A DNA stretch of 64,000 bases from Corynebacterium atrinae. Its GTDB lineage: Bacteria; Actinomycetota; Actinomycetes; Mycobacteriales; Mycobacteriaceae. The notes beneath the pieces are model-generated. The model saw only the letters and a list, made by a program, of their open reading frames with translations. It had not been told where the DNA came from and did no database searches. This document shows positions 33,767-43,995 of this stretch, piece after piece. Position numbers and translations under genes: made by a program. Each line of letters starts with the position of its first letter. The stretch's first letter is position 1. The stretch lies in assembly GCF_030408455.1 (NCBI RefSeq), contig NZ_CP046977.1, forward strand, positions 558,001 through 622,000. Direction: 5' to 3'.

Positions 33767-36307
33767 GTGTTTGGATTGTCCAAGCTGCTTAGGGCCGGTG
33801 AAGGGCGTACCGTCAAGCGTCTGAGCAAGATCGCTGATAGCGTTCTCCAACTCGACGAAGAGTACGCCGCTCTAACCGATGAAGAACTCAAGGCCAAGAC
33901 CGAGGAATTCAAGTCCCGCCTGGCCGAGGGGGAGGACCTCGATTCCATTCTGTTGGAGGCCTTTGCCACCGTTCGCGAGGCAGCGTGGCGCGTTCTGGGA
34001 CAGAAGCACTATCACGTCCAGGTGATGGGCGGCGCGGCCCTGCACTTTGGAAACGTCGCCGAGATGAAGACCGGTGAGGGCAAGACCCTTACCTCGGTTC
34101 TGCCGGCCTACCTCAACGCCCTAGAGGGCAAGGGTGTCCACATCGTGACGGTCAACGATTACCTCGCGCGCCGCGACGCCGAGATGATGGGCCGTATCCA
34201 CCGCTTCCTCGGCCTGCAGGTTGGTGTCATTCTCTCGGAGATGCGCCCCGATGAGCGTCGTACTGCTTACAACGCCGACATCACATACGGCACGAACAAC
34301 GAGCTGGGCTTCGATTACCTGCGTGACAACATGGCGCGAACCCTCGGAGATCTGGTGCAGCGCGGCCACAACTACGCCATCGTCGATGAGGTCGACTCGA
34401 TCCTCATCGATGAGGCGCGTACCCCGTTGATCATCTCCGGCCCCGTTGACGGCTCCTCGCAATTTTACAACGTCTTTTCCCAGCTAGCTCCGCGCATGCG
34501 TGAGGGTATCCACTACGAGGTGGACCACCGCAAGCGCACCGTCGGCGTCCTGGAGGACGGCGTCGCTTATGTGGAGGATCAGCTCGGCATCGACAACCTT
34601 TATGCCTCGGAGCACTCTCAGTTGGTCAGTTACCTCACCAACGCCCTCAAGGCCAAGGAGCTGTTCGCGCGCGATAAGGACTACATCGTCCGCAACGGTG
34701 AGGTCTTGATCGTGGATGCCTTCACCGGTCGTGTCCTGGCGGGCCGTCGTTACAACGAGGGTATGCACCAGGCCATCGAGGCGAAGGAGGCCGTGGAGAT
34801 CAAGAACGAGAACCAGACGTTGGCCACCGTTACCCTTCAGAACTACTTCCGCCTCTACGACAAGCTGGCCGGAATGACCGGTACCGCCGAGACCGAAGCC
34901 GCCGAGCTTCACCAGATCTACAAGCTCGACGTGGTGGCGATTCCCACCAACCGCGACAACATCCGCGACGACATGACCGACCGCGTGTACAAGACGCAGG
35001 AGGCTAAGTTCGCGGCCGTCGCCGACGACATCCAAGAGCGGGTGGCTAACGGCCAGCCGGTCCTCGTTGGTACTACTTCAGTGGAGCGCTCTGAGTACCT
35101 CTCGCAGCTGCTGCAAAAGCGCGGCATCGCCCACAAGGTCCTCAACGCCAAGCACCACGAGCAAGAGGGTGAAATCATCGCCCAGGCCGGCCTTCCCGCT
35201 GCAGTCACGGTGTCCACCAACATGGCCGGCCGTGGTACAGACATTGTGCTCGGCGGCAACCCGGACGTTATCTGTGACATCAAGCTTCGCGAGCGTGGCC
35301 TTGACCCCTTCGAAGACGAAGAGGCCTACCAGGCCGCCTGGGATGAAGAGCTGCCGAAGGTGAAGGCTAAGTCGGCCCGCCTCGGCGACCAGGTCCGCGA
35401 ATCGGGTGGCCTCTACGTTCTTGGCACTGAGCGCCACGAATCCCGCCGCATCGACAATCAGTTGCGAGGCCGTTCCGCCCGCCAGGGTGACCCCGGTTCC
35501 ACCCGCTTCTACCTCTCCATGCGCGATGACCTCATGGTCCGTTTCGTCGGCCAGTCCATGGAGAACATGATGAATCGCCTCAACGTCCCCGACGACGTAC
35601 CGATCGAGGCCAAGATGGTCACCAACTCCATCAAGGGTGCCCAGGCGCAGGTGGAGAACCAAAACTTCGAGATGCGCAAGAACGTCCTCAAGTACGACGA
35701 GGTGCTCAACGAACAGCGCAAGGTCATCTACGCCGAGCGCCGCGAGATCCTCGAGTCCAAGGACATCGCCACCAACATTCGGCACATGATCGACGAGACC
35801 ATCGCCGCCTACGTCGATGGCGCTACCGCCGTCGGCTTCGTGGAGGACTGGGATCTCGATGAACTCTGGAACGCACTCGAGTCCCTCTATGGCCCGACCT
35901 TCACCTGGCAGAGCCTCGTCGACGGCACCGAGTATGGCTCCGCCGGTGAAATCACCGCGGAGCAGCTCACCGAGGCACTGACCAAGGACGCCCACAAGCA
36001 GTACGACGAGCTGGAAGCCAACGTCGCCGCCATCGGCGGCGAGGCCCAGATGCGCAACATTGAGCGCATGGTCATCCTGCCCGTCATCGATACCAAGTGG
36101 CGCGAGCACCTCTACGAGATGGATTACCTCAAGGAGGGCATCGGCCTCCGCGCGATGGCGCAGCGCGATCCGCTGGTCGAGTACCAAAAGGAAGGCGGCG
36201 ACATGTTCGACGCCATGAAGGACGCCATCCAGGAAGAAACCGTGCGCAACCTCTTCCTGCTGCGCAAGCAGTTTGCCCAGCCAGAGCCGGAAAACGCTGA
36301 GGCTTAA
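33767..36307 (+). CDS. secA: Preprotein translocase ATPase SecA1
   Basis: 846 residues from a GTG after TAAGGACGAC. Motor of Sec export. Walker A MKTGEGKT, Walker [22 protein letters not shown], helicase-type motifs [10 protein letters not shown] and [24 protein letters not shown]. The C-terminal zinc-binding tail of many SecA proteins is absent, as usual for actinobacterial SecA1. An extended -10 (TACAAT, 33716-33721) lies upstream. Confidence 0.97.
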   Translation: MFGLSKLLRAGEGRTVKRLSKIADSVLQLDEEYAALTDEELKAKTEEFKSRLAEGEDLDSILLEAFATVREAAWRVLGQKHYHVQVMGGAALHFGNVAEMKTGEGKTLTSVLPAYLNALEGKGVHIVTVNDYLARRDAEMMGRIHRFLGLQVGVILSEMRPDERRTAYNADITYGTNNELGFDYLRDNMARTLGDLVQRGHNYAIVDEVDSILIDEARTPLIISGPVDGSSQFYNVFSQLAPRMREGIHYEVDHRKRTVGVLEDGVAYVEDQLGIDNLYASEHSQLVSYLTNALKAKELFARDKDYIVRNGEVLIVDAFTGRVLAGRRYNEGMHQAIEAKEAVEIKNENQTLATVTLQNYFRLYDKLAGMTGTAETEAAELHQIYKLDVVAIPTNRDNIRDDMTDRVYKTQEAKFAAVADDIQERVANGQPVLVGTTSVERSEYLSQLLQKRGIAHKVLNAKHHEQEGEIIAQAGLPAAVTVSTNMAGRGTDIVLGGNPDVICDIKLRERGLDPFEDEEAYQAAWDEELPKVKAKSARLGDQVRESGGLYVLGTERHESRRIDNQLRGRSARQGDPGSTRFYLSMRDDLMVRFVGQSMENMMNRLNVPDDVPIEAKMVTNSIKGAQAQVENQNFEMRKNVLKYDEVLNEQRKVIYAERREILESKDIATNIRHMIDETIAAYVDGATAVGFVEDWDLDELWNALESLYGPTFTWQSLVDGTEYGSAGEITAEQLTEALTKDAHKQYDELEANVAAIGGEAQMRNIERMVILPVIDTKWREHLYEMDYLKEGIGLRAMAQRDPLVEYQKEGGDMFDAMKDAIQEETVRNLFLLRKQFAQPEPENAEA

Positions 36308-36313
36308 CCTGCT

Positions 36314-37786
36314 TTAAGAGCCGTAGGGGTTGCGCACGCCGATGTACTGGAGAGTGGTGTACTCGGCCAGTCCCTCGGCGCCTCCCTCGCGACCCATTCC
36401 GGACTGCTTGACTCCGCCGAAGGGGGCGGCGGCGTTGGAGATGACCCCGACGTTGGCTCCCATGAGCCCGAACTCGAGGCCGTCGGACAGCCGCCACAAA
36501 CGGTCCACGGATTCGGTGTAGACGTACGAAGCGAGGCCGTACTCGGTGTCGTTGGCAATCGCGATGGCCTCCTTTTCCTCGCGGAAGGTAATGATGGGAG
36601 CGACGGGGCCAAAGATTTCCTCTTGGGCGACTCGGGCTTCGCGGGGGACGTCGATAAGCACCGTTGGGGTGTAGAAGTACCCGGCCCCCTGGCCGGGAGT
36701 ACCACCGGTGAGGGCGCGCGCGCCTTGGGCCACGGCGTCGTCGACAAGCTGGGTGATGGACTCGCGGGCACTCTCATCGATGAGAGGACCGCAGGTCACG
36801 CCCTCGTCGAGCCCATTGCCGAGGGTGAGTTCGCTGATCCGGCGGGCGAACTTGGTGGAGAACTCCTCCGCGACTGACTCGTGCACGATAAACCGATTCG
36901 CGGCCGTGCAAGCCTCACCAATGTTGCGCATTTTGGCGCCCATGGCACCCTCAACGGCCTGATCAATGTCCGCATCCTCGAATACGAGGAAGGGGGCGTT
37001 ACCGCCCAGCTCCATGGACGTGCGCAGGACGTTATCAGCGGCGGCCTTGAGGAGCGACTTGCCCACGGCGGTGGAGCCGGTGAAAGAGATCTTGCGGAGG
37101 CGACGGTCGGCCATAATGGGCTCGGAAATCGCCGAGGCAGAAGAACCCGAGACGACATTGAGCACTCCCGCCGGAAGACCCGCATCAAGCATGGTCTGGG
37201 CGAAGTACTGCGAGGTCAGCGGCGTCAGCTTCGCGGGTTTGAGCACCATCGTGCACCCCGCGGCGATCGCCGGAGCAATCTTGCGGGTCGCCATCGCCAG
37301 CGGGAAGTTCCACGGAGTAATGAGCAAGCACGGGCCCACTGGCTTGCGGCGCGTGAGCATCTGCAACGTACCTTCCGGGGCAGGGAATGTGCGGCCATAG
37401 TCGCGCACCGCCTCCTCGGAGAACCAGCGCAGGTATTCGGTGCCGTAGTTCACTTCGCCGCGCGCCTCCGCGAGGGGCTTGCCCATCTCCAACGTCATGA
37501 GGGTCGCGAACTCCTCCTTGCGCTCCTGGACCAAATCGAAACCGCGGCGCAGCAGCTCAGCGCGCTCACGCGGTGCGATGCGTGCCCACTCGTCCTGGAC
37601 GGCACACGCAGCATCCAGCGCGGCGCGGGCATCGTCCGACGTCGCGGACGCCAACGTCAACAGCACCTCGCCGGTGGCCGGATTTTCAACCGCGAAGGTA
37701 GAACCGTCAGAGGAGTCTCGCCACTGCCCGCCGATCAGCAGGCCGGTAGGAACTTTCGCGAGGAGGGCATCGATGGTGGTGTTCAT
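36314..37786 (-). CDS. gabD: NAD(P)-dependent succinate-semialdehyde dehydrogenase-like aldehyde dehydrogenase
   Basis: 490 residues from the ATG after AAGGAGAT. Aldehyde dehydrogenase fold: ITPWNFPLAMATRKIAPAIA, ISFTGSTAVGKSL, MELGGNAPFLVFEDADID (catalytic Glu) and NIGEACTAANRF (catalytic Cys). Closest in pattern to GabD-type succinate-semialdehyde dehydrogenases; exact aldehyde not proven. Its start overlaps the stop of the upstream Rv3235-family gene by ATGA. Confidence 0.88.
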   Translation of the reverse strand: MNTTIDALLAKVPTGLLIGGQWRDSSDGSTFAVENPATGEVLLTLASATSDDARAALDAACAVQDEWARIAPRERAELLRRGFDLVQERKEEFATLMTLEMGKPLAEARGEVNYGTEYLRWFSEEAVRDYGRTFPAPEGTLQMLTRRKPVGPCLLITPWNFPLAMATRKIAPAIAAGCTMVLKPAKLTPLTSQYFAQTMLDAGLPAGVLNVVSGSSASAISEPIMADRRLRKISFTGSTAVGKSLLKAAADNVLRTSMELGGNAPFLVFEDADIDQAVEGAMGAKMRNIGEACTAANRFIVHESVAEEFSTKFARRISELTLGNGLDEGVTCGPLIDESARESITQLVDDAVAQGARALTGGTPGQGAGYFYTPTVLIDVPREARVAQEEIFGPVAPIITFREEKEAIAIANDTEYGLASYVYTESVDRLWRLSDGLEFGLMGANVGVISNAAAPFGGVKQSGMGREGGAEGLAEYTTLQYIGVRNPYGS

Positions 37787-38229
37787 GAAAATCTCCTTGG
37801 TGTTGGGCGGGAGGGGTGATCGCCAGGATAGTTCGCCGAAGGGCTGGACAGCACCCGAAAGCTGAGCAGCCGTTGCTTGTCGACGCACCCGGTAAACGCG
37901 TAGGCCCGCCCGCCAGCGTGGGCTGTGCCGAAGAGTTCGCCGTCCTCTTGAAGGTGCAGGGCTCCCATCCGTACTGGCTCGGGCCGTTGGCCCGAGCGCT
38001 GTCGGGCGGCGATGTGGGTGCGCACGGCCATGCCGAAGCGGTTGGCGTTGAGTTGATTAGCGCGGCGCATGCCGAAGGCGGCTTCCAATGCGACGACGAC
38101 CAGGGAGGTGGACAGCTGTGTGCTGTCCGTTATGGGGGTGGTGCGAGGTGCGGTAGGGGGGACGTCGATAAGCGGGGCGGAAGGGACCAACACCTTGAGG
38201 TGGGTGAGTCCGGGAATGGGTGTCAACAT
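37783..38229 (-). CDS. Rv3235-family protein
   Basis: 148 residues from ATG after AGGAG. The C-terminal part (LVVVALEAAFGMRRANQL, GALHLQEDGELFGTAHAGGRAYAFTGCV, RLLSFRVL) has the pattern of the small Rv3235 family found near secA in actinobacteria. The N-terminal 30 residues are Pro-rich. It overlaps gabD by four bases. Function unknown. Confidence 0.65.
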   Translation of the reverse strand: MLTPIPGLTHLKVLVPSAPLIDVPPTAPRTTPITDSTQLSTSLVVVALEAAFGMRRANQLNANRFGMAVRTHIAARQRSGQRPEPVRMGALHLQEDGELFGTAHAGGRAYAFTGCVDKQRLLSFRVLSSPSANYPGDHPSRPTPRRFS

Positions 38230-38333
38230 GGGCTTCTGGCTCCTGGTGAGTTCATCAGGGCAGACGCGGCGTGGGCTGGGTACTATTGTGACACGTCAAG
38301 CCCGGTTATGGGATATGAAAAGGGAGCTAAAGA

Positions 38334-38744
38334 GTGCGTGGACTAATCGTCGACTATGTAGGGGTACTGGACGGAGCGGAGGAGGATCAAAAGCGCTGGC
38401 GTGACCTGTTCGCTGCGGCGAAGGCCAATGGTGTGGCCACGGCGATCCTCTCCAACGATCCGGGCGGCCCCGGCGCGGAGCACATCCGGGAGTGGGAATT
38501 CCGCGGCATTGTTGATGCTGTGCTGCTCTCCGGCGAGATCGGAGCGGAGAAGCCGGAAGAGGCGGCTTTCGCTGCTGCGGCTGCTGCCATCGACCTGCCG
38601 ATGAATGATTGCGTGCTGGTCGACGATTCGATCCTCAATGTGCGCGGCGCTGTTGAAGCAGGATTGGTGGGGGTGCTCTACCAGGTCTTTGACCGGGCTG
38701 TCATTGAGATCTGCTCGATCTTCGATATCGAGGGCGAGTTCTAA
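38334..38744 (+). CDS. HAD-superfamily protein, short form
   Basis: 136 residues from GTG after AGGGAG. HAD-like pattern: LIVDYVGVLDG in motif I position (first Asp kept, second replaced by Val-Gly), ILSNDPGG as motif II, GAEKPEEAAF as motif III, and CVLVDDSILNVRGA as motif IV. Motif I lacks the usual DxD, so phosphatase activity is doubtful. The downstream DUF6912 gene begins at the base after its stop, so the two are one unit. Confidence 0.78.
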   Translation: MRGLIVDYVGVLDGAEEDQKRWRDLFAAAKANGVATAILSNDPGGPGAEHIREWEFRGIVDAVLLSGEIGAEKPEEAAFAAAAAAIDLPMNDCVLVDDSILNVRGAVEAGLVGVLYQVFDRAVIEICSIFDIEGEF

Positions 38745-39251
38745 GTGCGCGTCTATCTGCCGGCCACTTTCGGCATGCTGGCTGGATTGAATGAGACCGG
38801 TACTCTGACGGCTCGGTCCGGGTGGGGGTTCGCCGTCACCCCAGCCTTGGTGGAGTTCTACACCGCAGGAGACGAGGAGGAGATTGCGCATGCTGCCTTC
38901 CTCGATGCGGCGGAGGCATCGCTGCGGCTGCTCGCCATCGGCGATGAGGAGACGTTCCCGAACCGTCGGGTGGTCCTGTCCGTTGATATTGATGATTCGG
39001 TGGTGGAGATGCAGCCTGATCTGGGCGAGAGCATCGTTAAGCTGCTTCCGCCTCAGGTCACGGTAGATGATCTCGCGGCGATCCACATTGATATCGAGGA
39101 GTCGGAGGACGCCACCAGGGCGGCAATTGACGCTATTGATGCCTCGGATCTGGGGGACGTCGACGCTGAGTTGGTGGTGGGCGACGCCCAAGACAATTTC
39201 ATGGCTTTTTATGACCCGACTGAACTGCCCTTTTTGGTGGAATTGCTCTGA
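38745..39251 (+). CDS. DUF6912-type protein
   Basis: 168 residues from a GTG adjoining the previous stop. The start RVYLPATFGMLAGLNETGTLTA and FAVTPALVEFYTAGDEEEIAHAAF match a conserved actinobacterial family of unknown function near the acyl-CoA desaturase pair. No membrane segment or catalytic motif is visible. Acidic C-terminus. Confidence 0.75.
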   Translation: MRVYLPATFGMLAGLNETGTLTARSGWGFAVTPALVEFYTAGDEEEIAHAAFLDAAEASLRLLAIGDEETFPNRRVVLSVDIDDSVVEMQPDLGESIVKLLPPQVTVDDLAAIHIDIEESEDATRAAIDAIDASDLGDVDAELVVGDAQDNFMAFYDPTELPFLVELL

Positions 39252-39267
39252 CACGCCTCGTGGGTTG

Positions 39268-39297
39268 TTGGACAGTGTAGTTACGGTCCCGTAGGCT
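39268..39297 (+). promoter_or_regulatory. Candidate promoter of the desaturase operon
   Basis: TTGGAC at 39268-39273 and TAGGCT at 39292-39297 with an 18-bp spacer. A TAATAT about 10 bases further is an alternative -10. The ribosome site AGGAGGGG follows before the reductase start. Confidence 0.4.
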
Positions 39298-39334
39298 TCG
39301 ACAACGTAATATTTGTCAGCAAAAGGAGGGGTCG

Positions 39335-40378
39335 ATGTCTACGTCACCCGATGGTCTCGCCGGTGTCCGTGGCGTCTTGCGACGTTTTACAACGCCACTG
39401 CTTCCCGACGATTACACCAGCTTGGTCAACCCCTTGTGGTCCAAGCGTGAGCTCCGCGGAAAGATCGAAAGCGTGGAGCGCTTCCCGGATGACACCATCC
39501 ACCTCGTAATCCGGCCGGGCTGGGGTGTGCCCGTCCACTTCGAGGCCGGGCAGTACATCGGTATCGGTTTGCGCGTGGGAGGTCGTTTCACCTGGCGCAG
39601 CTACTCGTTGACCAACTCCCCGGATACCCGCGATGGGCTATTCGCCATCACCGTCCGCGCCGTGGAAAAGGGCAAGTTGTCCAACCACCTCGTTGGTACA
39701 GCGCGCCCGGGGATCAATGTTCGCCTCGCGGCCCCCGCCGGTGACTTCCACCTCACCGATCCCATGCCGTCGAAGCTGCTCTTCGTCACCGCTGGTTCCG
39801 GGGTGACTCCGGTCATCGCCATGCTGCGATCACTAGAATCCAAGCGCCAGGACGTTGATATCGAGGTCGTTCATTCGGTGCGCAAGCGCGAGGACCTGAT
39901 CTTTGAAGACGTACTCCAGGACTATGACGCCCATATCCAGGTCACCTCGGAGGATGGCCGCGTGTCCCCGGCGGTGCTGCAGGAGCTGGTGCCGGACTTC
40001 GCCGACCGCGTGCTCTACGCCTGCGGTCCGGCCACCATGCTCGACGAGTTGGAGACCTGGGCCGACGAAAACAAAGTGGAAATTCGCGTCGAGCGCTTCA
40101 CCCTCGACCGTGCCTCCGATGCCAAGGGCGGCAAGATCACCTTCGGCACCCGGGGCGTCACCGTCGAGGCAGACGGGGCCACCACCATCCTCGAGGCCGG
40201 TGAAGAGGCCGGCGTCCAGATGCCCTTCGGCTGCCGCATGGGCATCTGCCAGACCTGTGTGCGGGAACTCTCCGACGGATATGTTCTCGACCTGCGCACC
40301 GGCCAAACCCACGAACCCGGAACACGCATCCGTACCTGCGTCGGCGTAGCCGCTGGCGACATCACCATCGACGTCTAG
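39335..40378 (+). CDS. Flavin/2Fe-2S oxidoreductase partner of the acyl desaturase
   Basis: 347 residues. Ferredoxin-NADP reductase-type FAD domain (RWSYSLTNS-like: FTWRSYSLTNSPD), NAD-binding part (LLFVTAGSGVTPVIAMLRSL) and a C-terminal plant-type 2Fe-2S domain with C-R-M-G-I-C-Q-T-C and a later RIRTC. It matches Rv3230c of M. tuberculosis, which delivers electrons to the stearoyl-CoA desaturase DesA3. The desaturase gene follows after 11 bases. Confidence 0.9.
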   Translation: MSTSPDGLAGVRGVLRRFTTPLLPDDYTSLVNPLWSKRELRGKIESVERFPDDTIHLVIRPGWGVPVHFEAGQYIGIGLRVGGRFTWRSYSLTNSPDTRDGLFAITVRAVEKGKLSNHLVGTARPGINVRLAAPAGDFHLTDPMPSKLLFVTAGSGVTPVIAMLRSLESKRQDVDIEVVHSVRKREDLIFEDVLQDYDAHIQVTSEDGRVSPAVLQELVPDFADRVLYACGPATMLDELETWADENKVEIRVERFTLDRASDAKGGKITFGTRGVTVEADGATTILEAGEEAGVQMPFGCRMGICQTCVRELSDGYVLDLRTGQTHEPGTRIRTCVGVAAGDITIDV

Positions 40379-40389
40379 GAGCTACCCAC

Positions 40390-41694
40390 ATGGCAATCGA
40401 CAACATCAAGGCCTACTCCCACTTGTCCGATGAGGACATTCTCGAGATTGGTCGTCGCCTCGACGCCATCAAGGAGGAATTCGAGGCCGACCTCGGCGAG
40501 CAGGACGTTCGTTACATCAAGACGCTCATCCGCGTGCAGCGCTGGATCGAGATCGCCGGACGCGGCGCCCTGTTCTTCTCCAATCGGAAGCCCTTCTGGA
40601 TCGCCGGAGTGAGCCTGCTCTCGCTGTCGAAGATCCTGGAGAACCTGGAGATTGGCCACAACGTCATGCACGGCCAGTGGGACTGGATGAATGATCCGGA
40701 GATCCACTCCACCACCTGGGAGTGGGATAACGTCTGCCCGTCGTCGCAGTGGATGCACACACACAACTTTGCGCATCACAAGTACACCAACATCCTCGGC
40801 ATGGATACCGATGTCGGATACGGCGTTTTGCGAGTCACCCGCGACCGCAAGTGGACCCCCATGCACACCTTCCAACCGGTGATTAACTTGACGTTGGCAT
40901 CGATGTTCCAGTGGGCGGTCGGCTTTTACGACGTCGAGTTGGGCAAGGTCGCCGCCGGACGCGCCGAGTGGAAGGAGATTTCTCCGAAGTTCTGGGAGTC
41001 CATGCGCAAGGCCGGGACGCAGGGCCTGCGTGACTACGTCCTCTACCCGGCGTTGACGGGCCCGAACTTCAAGCACACCATCACCGCCAATGCCACCGCC
41101 AACTTCGTCCGTTCCGTGTGGGCCTACGCGGTGATCTTCTGTGGTCACTTCCCTGATGAGGCGGAGACTTTTACCAAGGAACAGTGGAAGAACGAGACCC
41201 ACGAAGAGTGGTACCTGCGCCAGATGCTGGGTTCCGCGAACTTCCATGGCGGCAAGATCCTCACCATCTTGTCCGGCAACCTCAACTACCAGATTGAGCA
41301 CCACCTCTTCCCGGATATGCCGTCGAACCGTCTTGCGGCAATCGGCGAGCGGGTCCGCGCCATCTGCAATGATTTCGACCTGCCGTACAACACCGATTCT
41401 TTCCCGGCGCAGCTGGTCAAGGTGCAAAAGACCCTGCTCAAGCTGACCTTGCCCAACAAGTATTTGGCGGCTGATCGCGACAACGCTCCGGAGGTGCGCT
41501 CGAACGTGGCCTTTGCCAAGTACCCCGAGGTCGCCGAGAAGCTGTGGGTCGGGGCGAACGAGGAGGGCCACCGCGCTGGCCTGCGCACCGCCCTGCCGCT
41601 GCTGCAGAAGCTGCGCCCCACGGTCAAGGAAGCGATCCTCAACTTCTCCGGGCGCACGCCGGAGTGGCGCAACAAGGTCGCCGTCGAGGCCTAG
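40390..41694 (+). CDS. Membrane acyl-CoA/fatty acid desaturase (DesA3-like)
   Basis: 434 residues. Three His clusters of the di-iron desaturases are present: HNVMH, HTHNFAHH and QIEHHLF, with a further pattern ANFVRSVWAYAVIFCGHF. In mycobacteria the homolog makes oleate from stearoyl-CoA using the reductase encoded just upstream. Two hydrophobic stretches near residues 60-85 and 160-185 would anchor it in the membrane. Confidence 0.9.
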   Translation: MAIDNIKAYSHLSDEDILEIGRRLDAIKEEFEADLGEQDVRYIKTLIRVQRWIEIAGRGALFFSNRKPFWIAGVSLLSLSKILENLEIGHNVMHGQWDWMNDPEIHSTTWEWDNVCPSSQWMHTHNFAHHKYTNILGMDTDVGYGVLRVTRDRKWTPMHTFQPVINLTLASMFQWAVGFYDVELGKVAAGRAEWKEISPKFWESMRKAGTQGLRDYVLYPALTGPNFKHTITANATANFVRSVWAYAVIFCGHFPDEAETFTKEQWKNETHEEWYLRQMLGSANFHGGKILTILSGNLNYQIEHHLFPDMPSNRLAAIGERVRAICNDFDLPYNTDSFPAQLVKVQKTLLKLTLPNKYLAADRDNAPEVRSNVAFAKYPEVAEKLWVGANEEGHRAGLRTALPLLQKLRPTVKEAILNFSGRTPEWRNKVAVEA

Positions 41695-41705
41695 GCGACA
41701 GGGAG

Positions 41706-42707
41706 TTACATCTCCCAGTCGTTGTTGGTGCGCAATGCCTCAAGCAGCTTGCGCACTGCTTCTCGACGCCGCGCGGAGGCCGAGTCCTCCGCAAACAGGT
41801 CGAGCGCGCACTCCGGGTCGGCTGGGGGGCCGAGGTGAGTGCAGCCCCGCGGGCAGTTCTCCGCGGCGGCGGCCAGATCCTCAAAGACGCCAACGACGGT
41901 GTCGGCGTCAACGTGAGCCAGGCCAAAGGAGCGGATGCCAGGGGTATCAATGATCCAGCCGTTGCCGTCTGGCAGGCGCAGGGCCACGGATTGGGTAGAG
42001 GTGTGGCGACCCTTGCCCACCCCGGATACCACGCCCGTTTCCCGGTGCGCATCAGGAATAAGGCGGTTGACCAGCGTTGACTTGCCGACGCCGGAGTGGC
42101 CGATGAAGGCGGTGACGTGGCCGTCGATAAGCTCCTGTACCTCTGTGAGGGGATCGTCGATCCCGGCGGTGACCACCGTGACATCTAAGTCGGTGAACTC
42201 GGCAGCGAACTCGCTCGGATCCGCGAGGTCCGACTTGGTCAGGCAGAGGATGGGGTGGAGGTTGCCCACGAAGGCGGCGATGAGGGCGCGCTCGACGAAG
42301 CCGGCGCGCGGCGGGGGATCGGCGACCGCGGTGACGATGAGCAGCTGGTCGGCATTGGCGACGACGATGCGCTCATAAGGATCGGTGTCATCGGCGGTGC
42401 GGCGCAGCACCGAGGTGCGTTCCTCCAATTTGACGATCCGCGCCAGGGTGTCTTTCCTCCCGGAGGTATCGCCGACGACGCCGACCCGGTCGCCGACCTC
42501 AATGGGCGTGCGGCCCAACTCGCGGGCCCGCATGGTGACCACTGGTGCTTCGTGGCCGTCGAGGACGACCCCCCAGCGACCTCGGTCCTTGGTCACCACC
42601 ATGCCGAACTCTGCGTCCTCGTGCGAGGGGCGGTCCTTGGTGCGCGGCCGGGAGCTTTTCGACGGTCGCACGCGGACGTCGGACTCGTCCCACCTCCGCT
42701 TAGCCAT
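41706..42707 (-). CDS. rsgA: Ribosome small-subunit biogenesis GTPase RsgA
   Basis: 333 residues from the ATG overlapping the aroA stop by 8 bases; a longer frame upstream lies in aroA. Circularly permuted GTPase: OB domain, then TKSD (G4), GHSGVGKST (G1), TPGIRSFGL (G3), and a C-terminal zinc knuckle with Cys-x3-Cys-x-His...Cys. Helps mature the 30S subunit. Confidence 0.93.
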   Translation of the reverse strand: MAKRRWDESDVRVRPSKSSRPRTKDRPSHEDAEFGMVVTKDRGRWGVVLDGHEAPVVTMRARELGRTPIEVGDRVGVVGDTSGRKDTLARIVKLEERTSVLRRTADDTDPYERIVVANADQLLIVTAVADPPPRAGFVERALIAAFVGNLHPILCLTKSDLADPSEFAAEFTDLDVTVVTAGIDDPLTEVQELIDGHVTAFIGHSGVGKSTLVNRLIPDAHRETGVVSGVGKGRHTSTQSVALRLPDGNGWIIDTPGIRSFGLAHVDADTVVGVFEDLAAAAENCPRGCTHLGPPADPECALDLFAEDSASARRREAVRKLLEALRTNNDWEM

Positions 42708-43977
42708 GAACCATGTCCGCCCACATGGTCTCGAAACCGGGGAGGGTTTTCGCGGTGGTCTGGATATCCTCGACCTCGACGCCTTCCACCGCCAGGCCAA
42801 TGATTGCTCCAGCAGTGGCCATGCGGTGATCGGCGTAGGAATGCCACTCACCACCGTGCAAGGGCGCGGGGGTGATGAGCAGGCCGTCGGGCAGCTCCTG
42901 GCAGTTCCCGCCTAGCTTATTGATCTCAGTGCTCAGCGCCGCCAGGCGATCGGTCTCGTGTCCGCGCAGGTGCGCGATACCGCTGAGGATCGATGGCTCG
43001 GAGGCGAGCGCGGCGAGAGCTGCCACCGTCGGCGTGAGCTCCCCGATATCGGACATATCAAGGTTGACGCCGTGGAGCTGACCCTGCTTCGGCCCGGTGA
43101 CCTGCAGGTCATACCCGGGGCCCGAGCTGGCAGCCATGAGATCCACCGCGCAGCCCATCCGCTCGAGGATGAGACGAATAGCATCGCCCGGCTGGGTGGT
43201 ATCCAGGGGCCAATTGCGCACCGTGACGCACCCGCCGGTGACCGCCGCCGCAGCGAGGAAGGGAGTCGCATTGGACAGATCCGGCTCGATAGTCCAGGTC
43301 CGACCCTGGATAGGGCCGGGGTGGACATGCCACTCGTTTTCGGATTCATCCACCGTAATGCCCGCCTGGCGCAGCATGGCTACGGTCATTTCGATGTGGG
43401 GCAGGCTGGGAAGCTTGGCGCCGACGTGGCGAACCGTGATGCCCTTGGCGAAGCGGGGGGCAGAGAGCAGGAGGCCCGACACGAATTGGGACGACGCCGA
43501 GGCGTCGACCTCTACGGTCCCGCCCTCCGGGATGCCCGAGCTTTCGACGGTGAAGGGCAAGGTATCGCCGGTGATGGTTACCCCCAGCGCGCGGAGCGCA
43601 TCAAGGATCGTGCTCATGGGGCGGGTGCGGGCCTGGACATCTCCATCAAACAGCACGGGCCCGCTGGCCAAGGCGGCAACAGGCGGCACGAAACGCATGA
43701 CTGTGCCGGCGAGGCCGCATTCGACCTTGGTGCCGTGCAGCCGGGCTGGATCAACGTAGATAACACCGTTGATATCGCGAATAGTAGTGCCCATCGCGCG
43801 GAGAGCATCCGCCATGAGAGCGGTATCGCGGGAGTGCAGAGCTCCGTGAATCTCCGAGGGGTAGTCGGCCAGGGCGGCGAGGATGTAGGCACGGTTGGTA
43901 ATCGATTTGGAGCCGGGGATGTGCTGGGTCCACCGGATCGGTCCGTGAGCGGTCGGCGCGGTCCAGTTGGCAGTCAT
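42700..43977 (-). CDS. aroA: 3-phosphoshikimate 1-carboxyvinyltransferase (EPSP synthase)
   Basis: 425 residues. Penultimate common step of aromatic amino acid synthesis. [18 protein letters not shown] near the start, [10 protein letters not shown] (the usual NxGTxxR loop here begins GLAGT), [15 protein letters not shown], and [13 protein letters not shown] near the end. Coupled with rsgA at its 3' end. Confidence 0.96.
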   Translation of the reverse strand: MTANWTAPTAHGPIRWTQHIPGSKSITNRAYILAALADYPSEIHGALHSRDTALMADALRAMGTTIRDINGVIYVDPARLHGTKVECGLAGTVMRFVPPVAALASGPVLFDGDVQARTRPMSTILDALRALGVTITGDTLPFTVESSGIPEGGTVEVDASASSQFVSGLLLSAPRFAKGITVRHVGAKLPSLPHIEMTVAMLRQAGITVDESENEWHVHPGPIQGRTWTIEPDLSNATPFLAAAAVTGGCVTVRNWPLDTTQPGDAIRLILERMGCAVDLMAASSGPGYDLQVTGPKQGQLHGVNLDMSDIGELTPTVAALAALASEPSILSGIAHLRGHETDRLAALSTEINKLGGNCQELPDGLLITPAPLHGGEWHSYADHRMATAGAIIGLAVEGVEVEDIQTTAKTLPGFETMWADMVHG

Positions 43978-43982
43978 GTCCT

Positions 43983-43990
43983 ACATAATA
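43983..43990. promoter_or_regulatory. Shared -10 element for aroA and the YedK gene
   Basis: Only 18 bases separate the two divergent start codons. They contain ACATAATA, readable as CATAAT on the + strand 6 bases before the YedK ATG and as TATTAT on the - strand 7 bases before the aroA ATG. Both transcripts would be leaderless or nearly so. Confidence 0.45.
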
Positions 43991-43995
43991 GGGGC

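Noticed and set aside
42958..43995. Extended 565-codon frame ending in the YedK gene
   Set aside because: The first 346 codons are antisense to aroA and low in information; MCGRF with catalytic Cys2 must be the true N-terminus.
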